Source: Paulownia fortunei (taxonomy: Eukaryota > Streptophyta > Magnoliopsida > Lamiales > Paulowniaceae). Taken from it: a stretch of DNA of 64,000 bases. Made by a program: the position numbers and the translations under genes. Positions 24,084 to 36,600 of this stretch are shown piece by piece. The stretch's first letter is position 1, and the number at the start of each line of letters is the position of its first letter. The stretch lies in the NCBI GenBank assembly GCA_019321725.1, contig CM033120.1, positions 3,374,841-3,438,840 of the forward strand. Reading direction: 5' to 3'. The notes under the pieces are model-generated. The model was not told the DNA's origin. It ran no database searches and saw only the letters and a program-made list of their open reading frames with translations.

Positions 24084-26202
24084 CTACTCTGCAGGAGTGG
24101 CCGAATGAGCAACGTTGTCCCCACTTCTGTCTGCCACACCATCATCATGGCCAATAATATTAACCAGGTCATCCCTGAAAGCAGCTAGCACGGGCTCCTC
24201 CACCAGGGGATCCACCTCGACATCAACCTCCATCTCTAGAATATAAAGATCAATCACCATCACAATCTCCTCTGACACGCATCCCAACTCACACAGCTGA
24301 CATATACAATCGTGCACAACATCTTCAAAAACTATCATAGCTCACTGCATGACAACCTCGTTGAAGGTAGGAGAAGCCTAGTATATTCTGTAACAGCCTT
24401 CTCCACCACCTTGACGACAAAGGCTCCACCAGCCTCAAAACAAGAAACTTCCTCCCAAAAGCCTGCTTCTTACTCATATTTCTCTTTCAACCTCTTCACC
24501 TCCTCTGTTAGTTGTGCAATCTCCTCGGTATTCTTATACCCTATAACACAGCAAACAATAAATAGTTGACACCTCCAAGGTATACATATTAACATAAAGA
24601 GCAAACACATACTACAAGGAGTTAAGCCAATACATAATGATAAATTAACAGCTCACCCGAGCAAACTCCCAGCAATGGCCTCCACAATCACATGATCAAG
24701 TGTCATCTCCAAGCAATTAACATCATAGGGGCTGATCACCAAATGCGTCATCTAAGCTAAGTGGTGATTTTTGTGCATCCTAGAGGGACTCCACCCCGTC
24801 TGCTTAATTAACTCTGTAAGTAAACAAATACTTTCCCCTGCCCGGGAGAGGAGGAAAAGCCAATGTAAAGTCATGAGGCCTCTTTGAACCAGCCTCAGGC
24901 ATGACATCATCAATAGGAGCTCTACTACCTCGTCTAGTATCTCGTGCTGACTAATGGCGCTCGTCACCCCGATGCAGGGGGGAGACCTATCCCTACTGCG
25001 GTCACTCCAGCTAGTCTTGATGCCCCCGCGATGTGGCTCCTCCCTATCTCCAGGCACCTTATTGCATTTCGGACAATGCAAAATGCCTGACTTCACTAGT
25101 TTACGCAAGCGAAGAGCTGTAAAGTCCACTTATTTTGCTACAAAGAGAGAAAAGCATTAAAACATATGCAGCAAGTAAAAGTAATGGAAGTAGTAAAAAT
25201 ACCAAGTAAAGCAAGTAAGCAACATAGAGTACTGCGATGGGAAGAGATTAAGTCTTGACTACCTAATGGAACAAAAAAACTTGGGTCAAATAAGGTCTCA
25301 AACAACCCCATCCCTCTACACCTGAGCTGGATATCAGAGTAGACCTCACTAAGATGTATATTCATGGGCATACTACTCTAAATCGTGGGAATTCCCCATC
25401 CTCCATTCTTGACATAAAATAAGCGCTCATTCCAAGTTTCTCGAGACGACGGACACTCTCCTAAAAACTTAAACTCCACGAGGGGATAGAAATAGAAGAA
25501 TAATTCATGAGGTACTCTCCGCACCGTGAAGAGAGCATGGAAACTATCTAAGGTGAGGGGAAGCCCGAACGCTCCCAACTGATGACAAAAACCCATGAAG
25601 GATAACAAGGCTTCAGGGTGAGTTGGCTGAGACTAATACCTAAACTCCGCACAATATCAATAAGAAGAGGATGGAAGATAGTAAACTCGCTAGTAAAGTA
25701 GGCCACATACACCATGAAGTGCTCTCTCGGGGGACTCGTGATCTTATCAGCAATAGTAGGAAGAACTAGCTTGTAACAAGATGGTAGCATAAGTTTTGTG
25801 TGTAACACTTTACGGTCCCCCAAAGTCAAATAGGTATCATAAACCTTTGCATCCATGACACGACTATGCTGAGTGATCGGGGAAGGCTTCGCAGACTACC
25901 CATCCAACTCAACCTCTTAGCTCTCTTCCTCGAACTCGCCCAAACCCCTCGATGACTCTCCCGACTCCGATGAGCTACCACGCCTATAAGACTTACTAGA
26001 CTCTTCCATTTCCCACGATTCTCTATCACTATCGAGTAAATTGGCCTCAATGGTCTCGAGATGAACATCCTCCAAGTATCTAAAATCAATCTAGTTATTG
26101 GGGAAATTATGTGGGATAATGGGAACGACTACGGAGGTAGGGGTGCAGCGCCTCATGAGGAGACACAGAGGTAGAACTTGCGCGACTCACTTGGGGAGCC
26201 AT
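24084..26202 (-). pseudogene. G1 antisense extra ORF
   Basis: A run of open segments all on the minus strand, from ATG at 26202 (MAPQVSRASSTSVS) to a stop at 24084. The N-terminal third is Ser/Glu-rich (26090-25900, alternate frame). The core at 25870-25378 (HPLLIDIVRSLGISLSQL, FFYFYPLVEFKFLG, WNERLFYVKNGGWG) resembles the 'plant transposon protein' domain seen antisense in Tat/Retand-like elements. A cysteine pair CPKC is near 25070. The C-terminus is acidic (24084-24338). Frames shift several times. G3 carries a similar antisense region at 57060-59571. Function unknown. Confidence 0.6.
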
Positions 26203-26772
26203 GGCGAGGGAGCCACGGTGCCTCCAGGAAGGACGTATTGGACCTCTATTTGACCTTTCCAGCTGAGGGCAGCAGCACCATGCTATGATAAGCTACTGCC
26301 GACAGCCATGGCAGCCGCAGGTTGAGCGGACCTCCACTCGACCTACATAGCCCTCTTGATAATACCCAATACACCCCCCGTGCATGGTCCACCACCAACT
26401 CCTCCTACGTGTGGTGGTGTATGGTGACTCTTGGAGGAGAGAAGTTTTCACAACGTAAGGCTCAAACTAAAGTGTACAGGAGGTGCTCGGTGAAATGCCT
26501 TAGTGAAAGTCTATGATAATAATGAGAGGAAAAGAAGAGAAAAAGAAGACTAATGAGTGGGAGATGTGAAATGAAGGGACTTGCTTATCTTGTGATCCCA
26601 TCTGTAAGTCTTGTAGAGAGAGAAAATCCCAAAGCAAGCTCCAAAGTGCTATGTTTTTTTACTCCACCTCAAATACGAAGATTGTTTAGATAAAAGAAGA
26701 TATTATTGAAAAATCCTCTTCACATGTGATGTTGCCTACTCTCGACTTGCCCTTTCTACTCGAGCGCAACTT
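26203..26772. other. G1 region upstream of the antisense ORF
   Basis: About 570 bp, relatively GC-rich at first, between the antisense start and the PPT; probably the antisense 5' leader or promoter. No clear TATA box was identified. Confidence 0.35.
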
Positions 26773-26784
26773 GAGAGTGGGGGG
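26773..26784 (+). promoter_or_regulatory. G1 polypurine tract
   Basis: GAGAGTGGGGGG immediately before 3' LTR homology; it would prime plus-strand synthesis. Confidence 0.75.
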
Positions 26785-27192
26785 CTAAGTCCAAAAGGCT
26801 TATTTGGGTTATGGCCCGAGCTCAAGCTCGAGCCCGAGCATACTCAAAAGGCCAAGTCCAAGGAGTCTACAAATTATTGAGATAAATGGGCTATAATATA
26901 TGAATTAAGCTCGCCACCGATTACTAGAGCCGTCAGGCCCAAGCCCACGAAGGCTCATGTATCAGTACTATAAATACCCTCAGTCTTAATTGTTAAAAGG
27001 TACGCAATTTATTAAGCATTTATCTACTATCAAGTTCTTTGGAATTTTAATGTTTCGGATCTGACTTGAGCATCGAAGGGTTTTCGTCGGGCAAATTTCC
27101 AGCACTCCTAATGTTTGTTTGTAATACAGGCAACATCCCACATAGTAGTTCAATTAAGTAGAAGTACTATCCATTGAAGTGATACCACATCA
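26785..27192 (+). repeat. G1 3' LTR, 5'-truncated
   Basis: About 408 bp, matching the 5' LTR from its base ~32 to the CATCA end. The first ~31 bp of the LTR are missing right after the PPT. Its right half is richer in T/A than the 5' LTR. Confidence 0.9.
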
Positions 27193-28430
27193 CCACCCAC
27201 TCACATACCCTGCTCATGGTATTAAATTTTGATTGAAATTTTAAAATTTCATGTTCCTTAAGTTTTCAAAATATAATCTAACTTTCACTTTAATTTTAAA
27301 AAATATATTAAAATTTCAGAATTTTTTGAAATTTTCAAAATTACATTGAAATTATGATTTTTTTCCAAAATTTTGGGTAATATTAAAATACTTTATATTT
27401 TAAACAATATAGAATACATGATAATAAATTTGATAATTATACTAACAATTACTAACTTAATAATAAAAAAATAATGAAAAAATATAAGAATCAAAAGAAT
27501 ATACCTACAAATAGTTTAAATTTGGAGGATAATTTCAAAAAATATATCTATGAAATAAAAAATATTTATGGTACTTACTCATCTCCACTGTATTGCTAAT
27601 CAATATGTACCTACTAGGATTCTACAAGGTGCAATGTTGCAAGTATATTATTATCATGTTTTTTGTCTATTCTAGTACTAACAATATTCAATGTCATGTA
27701 AAGTGGGGTAGGAGAGATACCGATGATCACGATTTTGATCCCCATAGGAACTTCATATAATTTTGAATGATGAGTTTTATCAATATTGTGCGTGTTTGTT
27801 TTAATGAAGTTTGTATGATATTTATCATTACTTTACTGCAAAATCATAGTTATTTTCATAATTTTTTAGTTGCATACAATAGACTTATAATCTTGTCATT
27901 TAATAAAACCCACTATATACTTCATATATGGAAATACTTTAGTTTAAATATATGCATAATTTGTGTTAACTAAAAAAGAAATCTAGTTTCATTCAAGATT
28001 TTCAAATTATTTATATAAATTTTCATGATCTTTAAATTAGTATTGAACTTTTGAAAATATTTTTTAAAATTTTTAGTGAGATTTTCATAAATTAATAACT
28101 CCAAATTATACATCAACAACGGTACTTTAATACATTGCCCCCACTCTATGGTGCAAGGGCTGAAGATGCAAAAAAGTAAAAAACTGTAAAATGCGAGTAC
28201 AGCAAAATGTATTGTAACCAACCATCCAATTCGTATATTGAAAGATGTAATTTTACTTACCATATCATACTCAGTTTATTCTTGAATTTTAAAAGGCAAA
28301 TACAACAAATTGTATTGAAACCAGACCACAACATGACAACCATACAAATAATTTCATCCATCTAACTCGTATATCGAAAGCTACAATTTTATTTACCATA
28401 TGTACTCAAGTTAATTCTTGTATTTATTCA
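27193..28430. repeat. Dispersed repeat R1, copy B, right part
   Basis: Collinear with about 680-1756 of copy A. Near 28200-28420 a block of roughly 110-125 bp is present in two tandem versions (aattcgtatattgaaag and aactcgtatatcgaaag), where copy A has one. The next 220 bp (28431-28650) show nothing recognisable. Confidence 0.85.
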
Positions 28431-28650
28431 TGGAAATTGAAAACTATAATTGAATCCAACCAAAATTTATGTTGGGATAAGATTATCAACTCCAACTCAC
28501 CAAAGAAGTTTGAGGTATATGGGTCCGACCTGCAGCATGAATAAACCATCAGGGGAGCTGAGGAGTTCCCCAGTTAAATTTCTTCGATGATCAGGTCATC
28601 TCATGCTTTCAAGATAGAGAGCTAGAATCGAGAGAGAAATAGATAATGTA

Positions 28651-30598
28651 TGATAAGTGCATATTTTCACATATTTTTGTATCAAATCCCTTATACTTTC
28701 CTTTCTTTATTCTTGTTAGTATTATAGTTTTATTAATATTATATGTTAGGAAATCAATGTACAAAAAGAGATCAAAAAGAACCAAAATGAAATCAAAGAA
28801 GACAACACGTTTCGTGAGCAAGTTGGAAGATAATATTTCATTGGATCAAAAAAGCATCACAATTAGAAGAAAAGGGTCATTGTTGCTTAAGTCTATCATG
28901 TGTAGATCAAAAATATATATGTAAGAAATCACTTAGACTTTGCAAGTGATTGTTAGGCTTGCATTAAATTCAAAATAATCATGTTAAATGACTTGTGTAC
29001 TTTTTGTATTTTGGGTATAACTCCATGTTCAAAAGGCTTGTAGACCTGAATATTGCTTTATTTGAAAGCAAGAGATAAAACTACAATTTTGTTGTTGGAA
29101 GTTTAGCCCAATTCAGCCTTAATTATAGTAGAAAATTCGTCCAAGTGTGTGTATTGGAAATAATTTATATATGTTAACACATTTTATTAAATCAAACATA
29201 ACTTTCTCCCTAATAGTTGAAATTAAGTGATTCAAATTGAAAAATGAAGATAACAGGAAATCTATAACTTTTATGTTGATCACTTTCTCAAAATTAGCTG
29301 ATTGCATGGAGAAAAATGTATGATAAAATTTAGATCTGAAAATGACATATGAATTTAAAGTACATTTGAAGTTAATTTGAAGTGCATTTGGAGAGAATTT
29401 GGAAATACCAATTTAGGCACTATTCTACTATAAATAAGGGCTCTTGGATGACATTCAAAACACACAAAAATCCTTAGAGTGGGAAATAATGTTTTATTAT
29501 TATCTTTCTTTAGGCTAAATTTTCTAGTAGTAATGTAAATTTTTTAGTAGTAATAGAAATGCATTCTCTAGTTTCTCTTCTATTTATAGTATTTTCTACT
29601 TTTATTATATCTTTTTAAATTTTATTTAGTTGAGAAGAAAGGGTGAACCTCTTAATGGAGGAAGATGAATGGTTATAAAGGTGCATAATATTCAGGTGTG
29701 TTGTATTATTATTTTAATTTTTGATTGAAACCCTCCTTGTTTTGTTATAATTCTTGATTTATATATCACCAACGGCACAACAAATATTTAGGTTCATTAA
29801 GTTTATTGTATGATTTTATTACACTGACTACTAACGTGAAACCTTAATTTGTAGTAGACAAAGGTGTGCATAAATACTTAATCTCATAAATAAGTATTGA
29901 CTTTAAAACATTTCTTGTTTAGTGGCGATTCTTGATTTTTGTATCACCAATGACACAACAAATACTTGGTTCATTTAGTTTATTGTACGGTTCTAGTCCA
30001 CTGACTGCTAACGTGAAACTTTGATTTGTTGTAGACAAAGGTGTACATAAATACTTAATCCCTTAAATAAGTGTTGGTGTAAAAACCCTCCTTATTTTGT
30101 GGTGATTCTTGATTTTTGTATCACTAATGGCACAACAAATACTTGGGTTCATTTAGCTTATTGTATGGTTCTACTCCGCTGACTGCTAATGTGAAACCTT
30201 GATTTATTGTAGATAAAGGTGTGCATAAATACTTAATCCCATAAATAAGTATTGGTGTTAATAGATAATATCATGATTACTTTGATAACATCTTCCCATT
30301 GGAACTTTCATTGTGTATGGATTCTAATCGTGGCATTTAAAAGTGGTAAAAAGAATAAATAATCATTCATCTATCTAAAACTTAAGAGTTGATTTCTAAT
30401 CCTCAATATTTTTATTACTCTGATTTCATAGTTATAGCCTAATTTTTTCTTTATATTCTAAACCACATGAAGCCCATCTTTTAAGAAATATAATCTTGAA
30501 AACTTCAAACAACTTCCCTGTGGATCAACCTTGTACTCCTAAAAAAATTATTACTTGACACAACCTGTACATGAGTTTGCAACTTTAAAATTGTAGCA
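28651..30598 (+). mobile_element. Solo Athila-type LTR
   Basis: A 1948-bp LTR (TGATAAGTGC...TTGTAGCA) matching the LTRs at 30845 and 43026. No PBS or gag follows at 30599. TATAAATA at 29429-29436. It carries three ~178-bp tandem units (29731-30262), where the other two LTRs have two, which explains its extra length. Flanks (atgta / tcata) do not form a clear TSD. Confidence 0.85.
29731..30262 (+). repeat. Three ~178-bp tandem units in the Athila solo LTR
   Basis: Units begin near the cttgattt motif at 29753, 29931 and 30108 (periods 178 and 177). Each contains a variant of caca-acaaatacttggttca and of gtagacaaaggtgt. Confidence 0.9.
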
Positions 30599-30844
30599 TC
30601 ATACTTTTCGTTATAGAATGGAAGGCGTATTTATAGTTGAGAGCAAGGATATGAGGTTGTTGTACTTATTGTACTACACCTTCAAAGTGTGTGATCATGG
30701 TGTTTTTGTACTACACTCGAAATGTAAGTGTCTTCCAAGGCTAATAGTATGGGCTCGTTTTAACTTTGTAATTTGTTCTTATTAATTATTTTAATAATTT
30801 AAAAGGTAAATTACTAGTAAGGGCATACCTTTGGTGATAAGTAG

Positions 30845-32624
30845 TGATAAGTGCATATTTTGACATATTTTTTGTATCAAATCCTTTATACTTTCCTTTC
30901 TTTATTCTTGTTAATATTATAGTTTTGTTAATATTTTGTGTTAGGAATCAATGATCCAAAAAAGATCAAAAAGAGCCTAAATGAAACTCAAGAAAACAAT
31001 AGGTTCGTGAGCAAGTTGGGAGATAATATTTCATTGGATCAAAGAATCATTACAATTAGAAGAAAATGGCCATTTTTTCCTAAGTCTATCATGTGTATAT
31101 CAAATTATATTCAAGAAATAACTTGGACTTTATAATTGATTGTTGGGCTAGCATTAAATTCAAAATAAGCATGTTTCCAAACTTGTGCAGTTTTGCTATT
31201 TTGAGCATAACTCTAAGTTCAAAAGCCCTATGGATCTGAATCTTACTTTATTTGAAAAAAAAAAGATAGAACTAAAACTTAGTTGTTTCAAGCTCAAACC
31301 AATTCTGCCTTGATTAAAGTAGAAAATTCGTCCAAGTGTGTGTATTGGAAATGATCTATCTATATTAATATATTTTCTTAAATCAAGCATAACTTTCTCC
31401 CTAGTGGTTAGAATTAGGAGGTTCAAGTTGAAAAATGAAGCTAACAGATAGATAAATGGCTTTTATGTTGATCACTTTTTCAAAATCAGTTGATTTCATA
31501 GAGAAAAATATATAAAAAAATTCATATCTTGAACGGACATATGAATTTAGAGCATATTTGAAGTAAATTTGGAGTGCATTTGGAGCGAATTTAGAGATTC
31601 CAATTTAGGAATTTTTCTACTATAAATAGGGGCATTTGGATGTCATTCAAGACATACAAAAACCAATAGAGGGGGAAAGAAAGTTTTATTGTTGTCTTTC
31701 TTTAGGCTAAGTTTTCTAGTAGTAATAGAAATATATTCTCTAATTTTTCTTCTATTTTTAGTCTTTTCTACTTTTATTATATTTTTTTTAAATTTCATTT
31801 AGATAAGGAGAAAGGGTGGACCTCATGATGGAGGAAGAGGAATAGCTATAAAGATTCATAATGTTCAGTTATGTTGTATTATTGTTTTAATTTTTGATTG
31901 AACCTTCTTGTTTTGTGGTGATTTTTGATTTATATATCACCAATGACACAATAAATACTTGGGTTTATTTAGCTTATTGTATCTGTCTACTCCACTGACT
32001 AGTAATGTAAAACCTTGATTTGTTGTAGACAAAGGTGTGCATAAATACTTAATCCCATAAATAAGTGTTGGCGTTAAAACCCTTCTTGTTTTATAGTGAT
32101 TCTTGATTTATGTATCACTAATGGCAAAACAATTACTTGGGTTCATTTAGTTTATTGTACAGTTCTATTCCAGCGACTGCTAACGTGAAATTGATTTGTT
32201 GTAGACAAAAGTGTGCGTAAATACTTGATCGCATAAACAAGTATTGGTATTAATAGAATTTGCAATCTGTAAAATAATATCATGATTACCTTAATTCATG
32301 AGCTATTTGATAACATCTTCCCATTGAAACCTTGATTATATTGGGATTCTAATAGTGTCATTTAAAAGAGGTGAAAAGAATAAATAATCGTTCTTCTATC
32401 CAAAACTCAAGGGCGGATCCCTAATCCTTAGTACTTTTATTACATTGATTTCTTAGTTATAGATTAATTTTTTCTTTATAATCTAAATCACATTCAGCCC
32501 ATCTTTTAAGAAAAATATAAACCCTAAAACTTCAAACAATTTCTTGTAGATCGACCTCGTACTCCTAAAAAATATATTACTTGACACAACATGCACTTGG
32601 GTTTGCAACCTTAAAGTTGTAACA
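30845..32624 (+). repeat. Athila-type 5' LTR
   Basis: 1780 bp, TGATAAGTGC...TTGTAACA. TATAAATA at 31621-31628. Two ~178-bp tandem units lie at about 31900-32256. Confidence 0.9.
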
Positions 32625-32625
32625 A

Positions 32626-32648
32626 GTTTTTGGCATCATTATCGGGGA
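32626..32648 (+). promoter_or_regulatory. Decayed Athila primer-binding site
   Basis: GTTTTTGGCATCATTATCGG follows the LTR. Compared with the usual Athila-type TGGCGCCGTTGCCGGGGA, every difference is a C-to-T or G-to-A transition, which fits decay of methylated cytosines. Confidence 0.7.
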
Positions 32649-32824
32649 AGGCAAGGTAAGTATTCAGGTATGTAAATATTTTTTCTTTGTAAATATTGTG
32701 CGTTTACTTACTTTATGATTATATGTTCATATGGTATCGTAATCATAATTCTCGTTGTTTAGTTAGAAAAAAATCTGAAATTTTGTTTGGAAATATATTT
32801 GAGTAACTTCCACACATTTCCACC

Positions 32825-33676
32825 ATGGTTGAAAATGAAAGTGTCTATGATGAAAATGAAAATTAATAGATGCGTACCATGTGTTATTACCTACAACCTC
32901 CTTGAAATTTTTCTCATTTTTGTTTCATTTTTTCTCTTAATGAAAATAACTTTCAATTCAAGCCAGGTGTGATCCCTTTACTTTTTAATTTCCATGGTTT
33001 AGATTCTGAAGCCTTTACTTGTATTTGAAAGAATTTGATGAAGTATGTGTTACTTTTGAAGATCAAACTTGTCCAAATGAGATCGTTAAACTCAAATTAT
33101 TTCCTTTTTCTTTAAAAGATATAGCAAAAACTTAGCTTAACTCATTAAAACCAGGTCAGTTGGCACTTAACAAGAAATGGAAGCTGAATTTTTGAAAAAG
33201 TTATTTCCAACTCATAAAACTAATGTTTGAAAAGACAAATCCAAATTTTTTCTCAAAATTCTAATAAAGCTTACTTTTAATAATAGGAAAAATTTAAAGA
33301 TTTATTGAATTCTTGCCCACATCATAGTTTTGAGAAATGGTGCTTAATTAGTTTTTTTTATTAAGGTTTAACTCGTGAAACAAAATAATTTGTTGAAACA
33401 ATGTGTAATTGTAAGTTTCTTGATAAAGAACCTGATGAAGCCCTAGAATATCCAGACCATTTGGCAAAAAACTCTCAATCATAGCATAGTGTTAATTCTT
33501 TCGAAGGTTCTATTAGATCTAATCTTCCTAATATTAATTAAAAAAAATATTACATTTGTCAAGAAGATGATTTGAGTGCTAAGATTGCTAGTTTAATAAG
33601 AAAGTTGAGGCCATTAAACTTAAAAAATAAAGAAAATCAGATACGTGCAATATGAAGAAGTTTGTACCATTTGTAA
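32825..33676 (+). pseudogene. Athila gag, N-terminal part
   Basis: Broken gag with recognisable pieces: FHGLDSEAF-like near 32990-33015, the block ending AEFLKKLFPT near 33180-33215, GLTRETK and FVETMCN near 33367-33405, and KFLDKEPDEALEYPDHLAKNSQS near 33411-33480. It ends at the first half of the zinc knuckle (VCTIC), which is cut at 33676 by the solo LTR. Stops and frameshifts are frequent. Confidence 0.75.
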
Positions 33677-35965
33677 TGTAACAGCGTTTAACCTAACTGC
33701 AGAACCTAAATAAGTTGATACAGTTAAAATGTTAACTTTTCATTAATACTAGAGTTATGATTTTAATAAAAGTTTCCTTTTTCTATTTGGGCTATAAGAG
33801 AAAAAAACTTAAATTCATTTGTTGTTTCATTTCTTTTTAAACACACCATATACATAAACCAAAACGGAGTACATCTGTTTACAAAACCATAACAGAGCAG
33901 CTTATTTAAAAACAAAATAGAGTTTTCAAAATATGGTACAAAACAACTCGAAGCATAGCATATGAACAAATCTATGTTCGGCCGCTCTTGAGACTCAATC
34001 AATCTCTAAACCTATACTTTTTCACCTTCATCACATGAATCTGATGAGCTAAAAGCTCAGTAAAGTGGAACTAATGTAATAACAAATAATGTACATGCAA
34101 ATCATATAAATGATTACATGCACTATTCAATTGAATAACTTTCATTCATAAATCATTCTTTAAGGCCCTTGAAGTGTGGTACCTAACTAATAGCGATAGA
34201 TCATAGTTTTCGGAACTTGTTCATAATGATTGGCCAATAAGAGAAATAATATGGGGTTTTCCATACTTGGTCTTTAAACCTCAAGTATTAGCCATATTCT
34301 GTCTCATTCATTGTGGCTTTTATATACCGATTTTTCAACCTCAAGTATTTGCCACCATTTGTTGGGTACGTTGGTCCCTCTCGTGTCCCTTGTCTACCCG
34401 ACCATCAATCAAGTACCATACTTCCTTTTCAAAAACCTCATTATACTTTTAGCAGTATCATGCTTCATGAACCATGAATGCATCAAACATTACATCACTT
34501 GACAAATAATGACAATCACATTAAAACATGAACAACATTATATGATTCTTGTGATGCAGTAAATGAAAATTTCAACTTACCTCAAGTCCACTTTGTGCTA
34601 AGTGAAAAGATCAATCTCTTTTGAAGATAGGATGTGTTAAAGGCCTGACATAATCAAATTATGTACCTTTTAATATCCTTTTGATAAATCACATAATCTA
34701 TTCTAATTAAAATCATATACACTTTTCAATCTTTTGTAAATTATTTCAATATCAATTACATAACCTCAAATATAATGCATACTCCATATTTTACTACTAA
34801 TTCAAGACATTAAACATTAGGACAACCATTAAATAACTAATAATTCAATCATAACTATTAGGGCAGCCCACAAAATATTAACACAATCCAAATTAAAATG
34901 ATGTAAACTCGGTTTTAAGTTAAATTGATTATAACATTCAATTAAGAAAATTAATTGCTATTGTTCACAAACATTTGTAGGCAGTTCCAAATACAATATA
35001 AGCATTACAATATTAATAGAAATAAGTAAATTAAGTATATTTCACAAGACTATCAATTTTGCTAAAAACAAGCTTAACTAGCTTAGTTTTAGCTTCAAGT
35101 CTATCCCACTTAAGTTTTCATTCATACAAAAACATATTAAAACATGTAACCATCCAAGATACTATAAATTCATCATAATAAACATTGAAAAATAATATAC
35201 TTTGATTAAGTTGGAATTAAGCTTCAAAATTAATGGTTTTCAAGCTTAAAAGGGTACAAACTTGTTCTAGTTTATATTCTATGGATTCCTGTGGATTGAA
35301 TTCAATTTTTGAGTAAGAGAGTGGAGAAACTTTGGAGAAAAAGGCTGGTCATTTTTAAGGAGCTTCCACAAGGAAATATGGTTAAAAATAACTTGTCTGA
35401 CATTTCAAAGAGAGATAAGTGGAGGGTGATGATTGGTTGCATCATGCATGGTGTCTTCTCATTCCAAAAGACATGTTTATGGGCTAGGGAGATGGAAAAA
35501 AATGATTTTTGGGGTTATAATCAAGTGCAATGCAGTTTAGAATGATTTAATGCAACCTAGTCAACTTACAAATCAATTTGTACCATTTTGCATACTTTTA
35601 GTTCTTAGCCAAATGTAACGTATTTCAAGAAAATATTTAGGCAAATAATCACTTTAGAATGTAACAAGTATGGAGCAATACAAATAATTCATTTCATGGA
35701 CATTATCAATCTTTCTTAACCGAAATACCGAGTTTTTTACTGCAAAAAGGCACTTAAGGAATATATTAAATCAAGAAATAAAAGGTTGATCTCATATTTC
35801 ATGTACTAATGCATGTTAAATCATAATTGGAGTATATATTAACAATTATTCATGTTCGTGCAATCATGCTATTTGTATGCCATAATCCGATAATGCATAT
35901 TGATTAGATGCATATTCATGCAAGATGTTTATTATTGGTTATGTAGGAGAGAATTGGGCATTACA
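33677..35965 (+). mobile_element. Tekay/Del-like solo LTR inside Athila gag
   Basis: A 2289-bp solo LTR with ends TGTAAC...ATTACA, closely matching 45023-47348. Flanks TGTAA (33672-33676) and TGTGA (35966-35970) match 4/5. Taking out the LTR and one TSD copy leaves a correct CX2CX4HX4C zinc-knuckle spacing across the junction, which supports the boundaries. The Tekay/Del assignment rests only on the terminal sequence style (TGTAACACCCC in the other copy); no internal domain is present. Confidence 0.85.
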
Positions 35966-36600
35966 TGTGAAATTGTGGGACACTCCACCAATGAATGCCC
36001 AAATATTCCAGTACAAGGAAATGTCATGAACATTTTCAAAAAGACTTTTCATTCTCCATATTCTGAAACTTCCAATCCACAATGGAGAAATTATTCCAAT
36101 TTTAGTTGGCGAGATGATAACCGTGCTCAACCACTATATTCACAAAAGCCACCAAATTTTCCTTCTTATCCAGCTCCACATACAAAATTCCTTGATGTGA
36201 TATTGCAAGCATTCATACATGGACAAACAAATATCAATAACCAGACTTCACAGCCATTAATGAGATCAAAAGCACACTTTCAACATTGATAACTTCTTTT
36301 CGTACCCATGAAAAAAGTAAATTTTCTGCTCAACCTTAACCTAATCCTTCCACTCAGTGTCATGATTTTTCTTCATGTAAAGATTCAATCAAGGAGACTA
36401 ATTTGGTTAAAACTCTTCGGAATGAAAAAGTTGTTGACAAAACTATTCATTCCAAGGAGAAAGTTTATAATCCACCTTTAGAAATGAAGAATGGAAATAA
36501 TTTTGACAATGAAGGTAAGTTTAATGAATGTGAATTTAAAGATGATGAAAAAGAAAAATACTCACATCTAGCTCATTTTCCTCAAAAGATTGCAACCAAA
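35966..36600 (+). pseudogene. Athila gag, C-terminal part
   Basis: The run 35900-36289 resumes after the solo LTR with VGHSTNECP (second half of the zinc knuckle), then FHSPYSETSNPQWRNYSNFS and a proline-rich tail, as in Athila gag. 36403-36600 (YSHLAHFPQKIA) leads into the protease region. Frames change near 36290 and 36600. Confidence 0.8.

Larger units (their letters stand above)
17495..27192 (+). mobile_element. Tat-like Ty3/gypsy element G1, inserted in repeat R1
   Basis: A 9.7-kb element: 5' LTR, decayed PBS, gag, protease, RT, RNase H, second RNase H, integrase, then a 3.4-kb region with an antisense ORF, PPT and 3' LTR. LTR termini TGATG...CATCA. The flanking pentamers are TCACC (17490-17494) and CCACC (27193-27197), a 4/5 TSD match. 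Copy A of R1 around 670-685 gives the empty-site state, which supports the insertion independently. Two RNase H domains, integrase last and an antisense extra ORF point to the Tat lineage (Retand-like); this is by motif, not phylogeny. Confidence 0.85.

Noticed and set aside
29731..30262. Tandem units as a CRISPR array.
   Set aside because: Units are 178 bp, contiguous and diverged with no spacers, and lie inside a plant LTR.
28651..32624. The Athila LTRs at 28651 and 30845 as one short element.
   Set aside because: Only 246 bp separate them, with no PBS after the first, and the second pairs with 43026-44793 by PBS, PPT and TSD.
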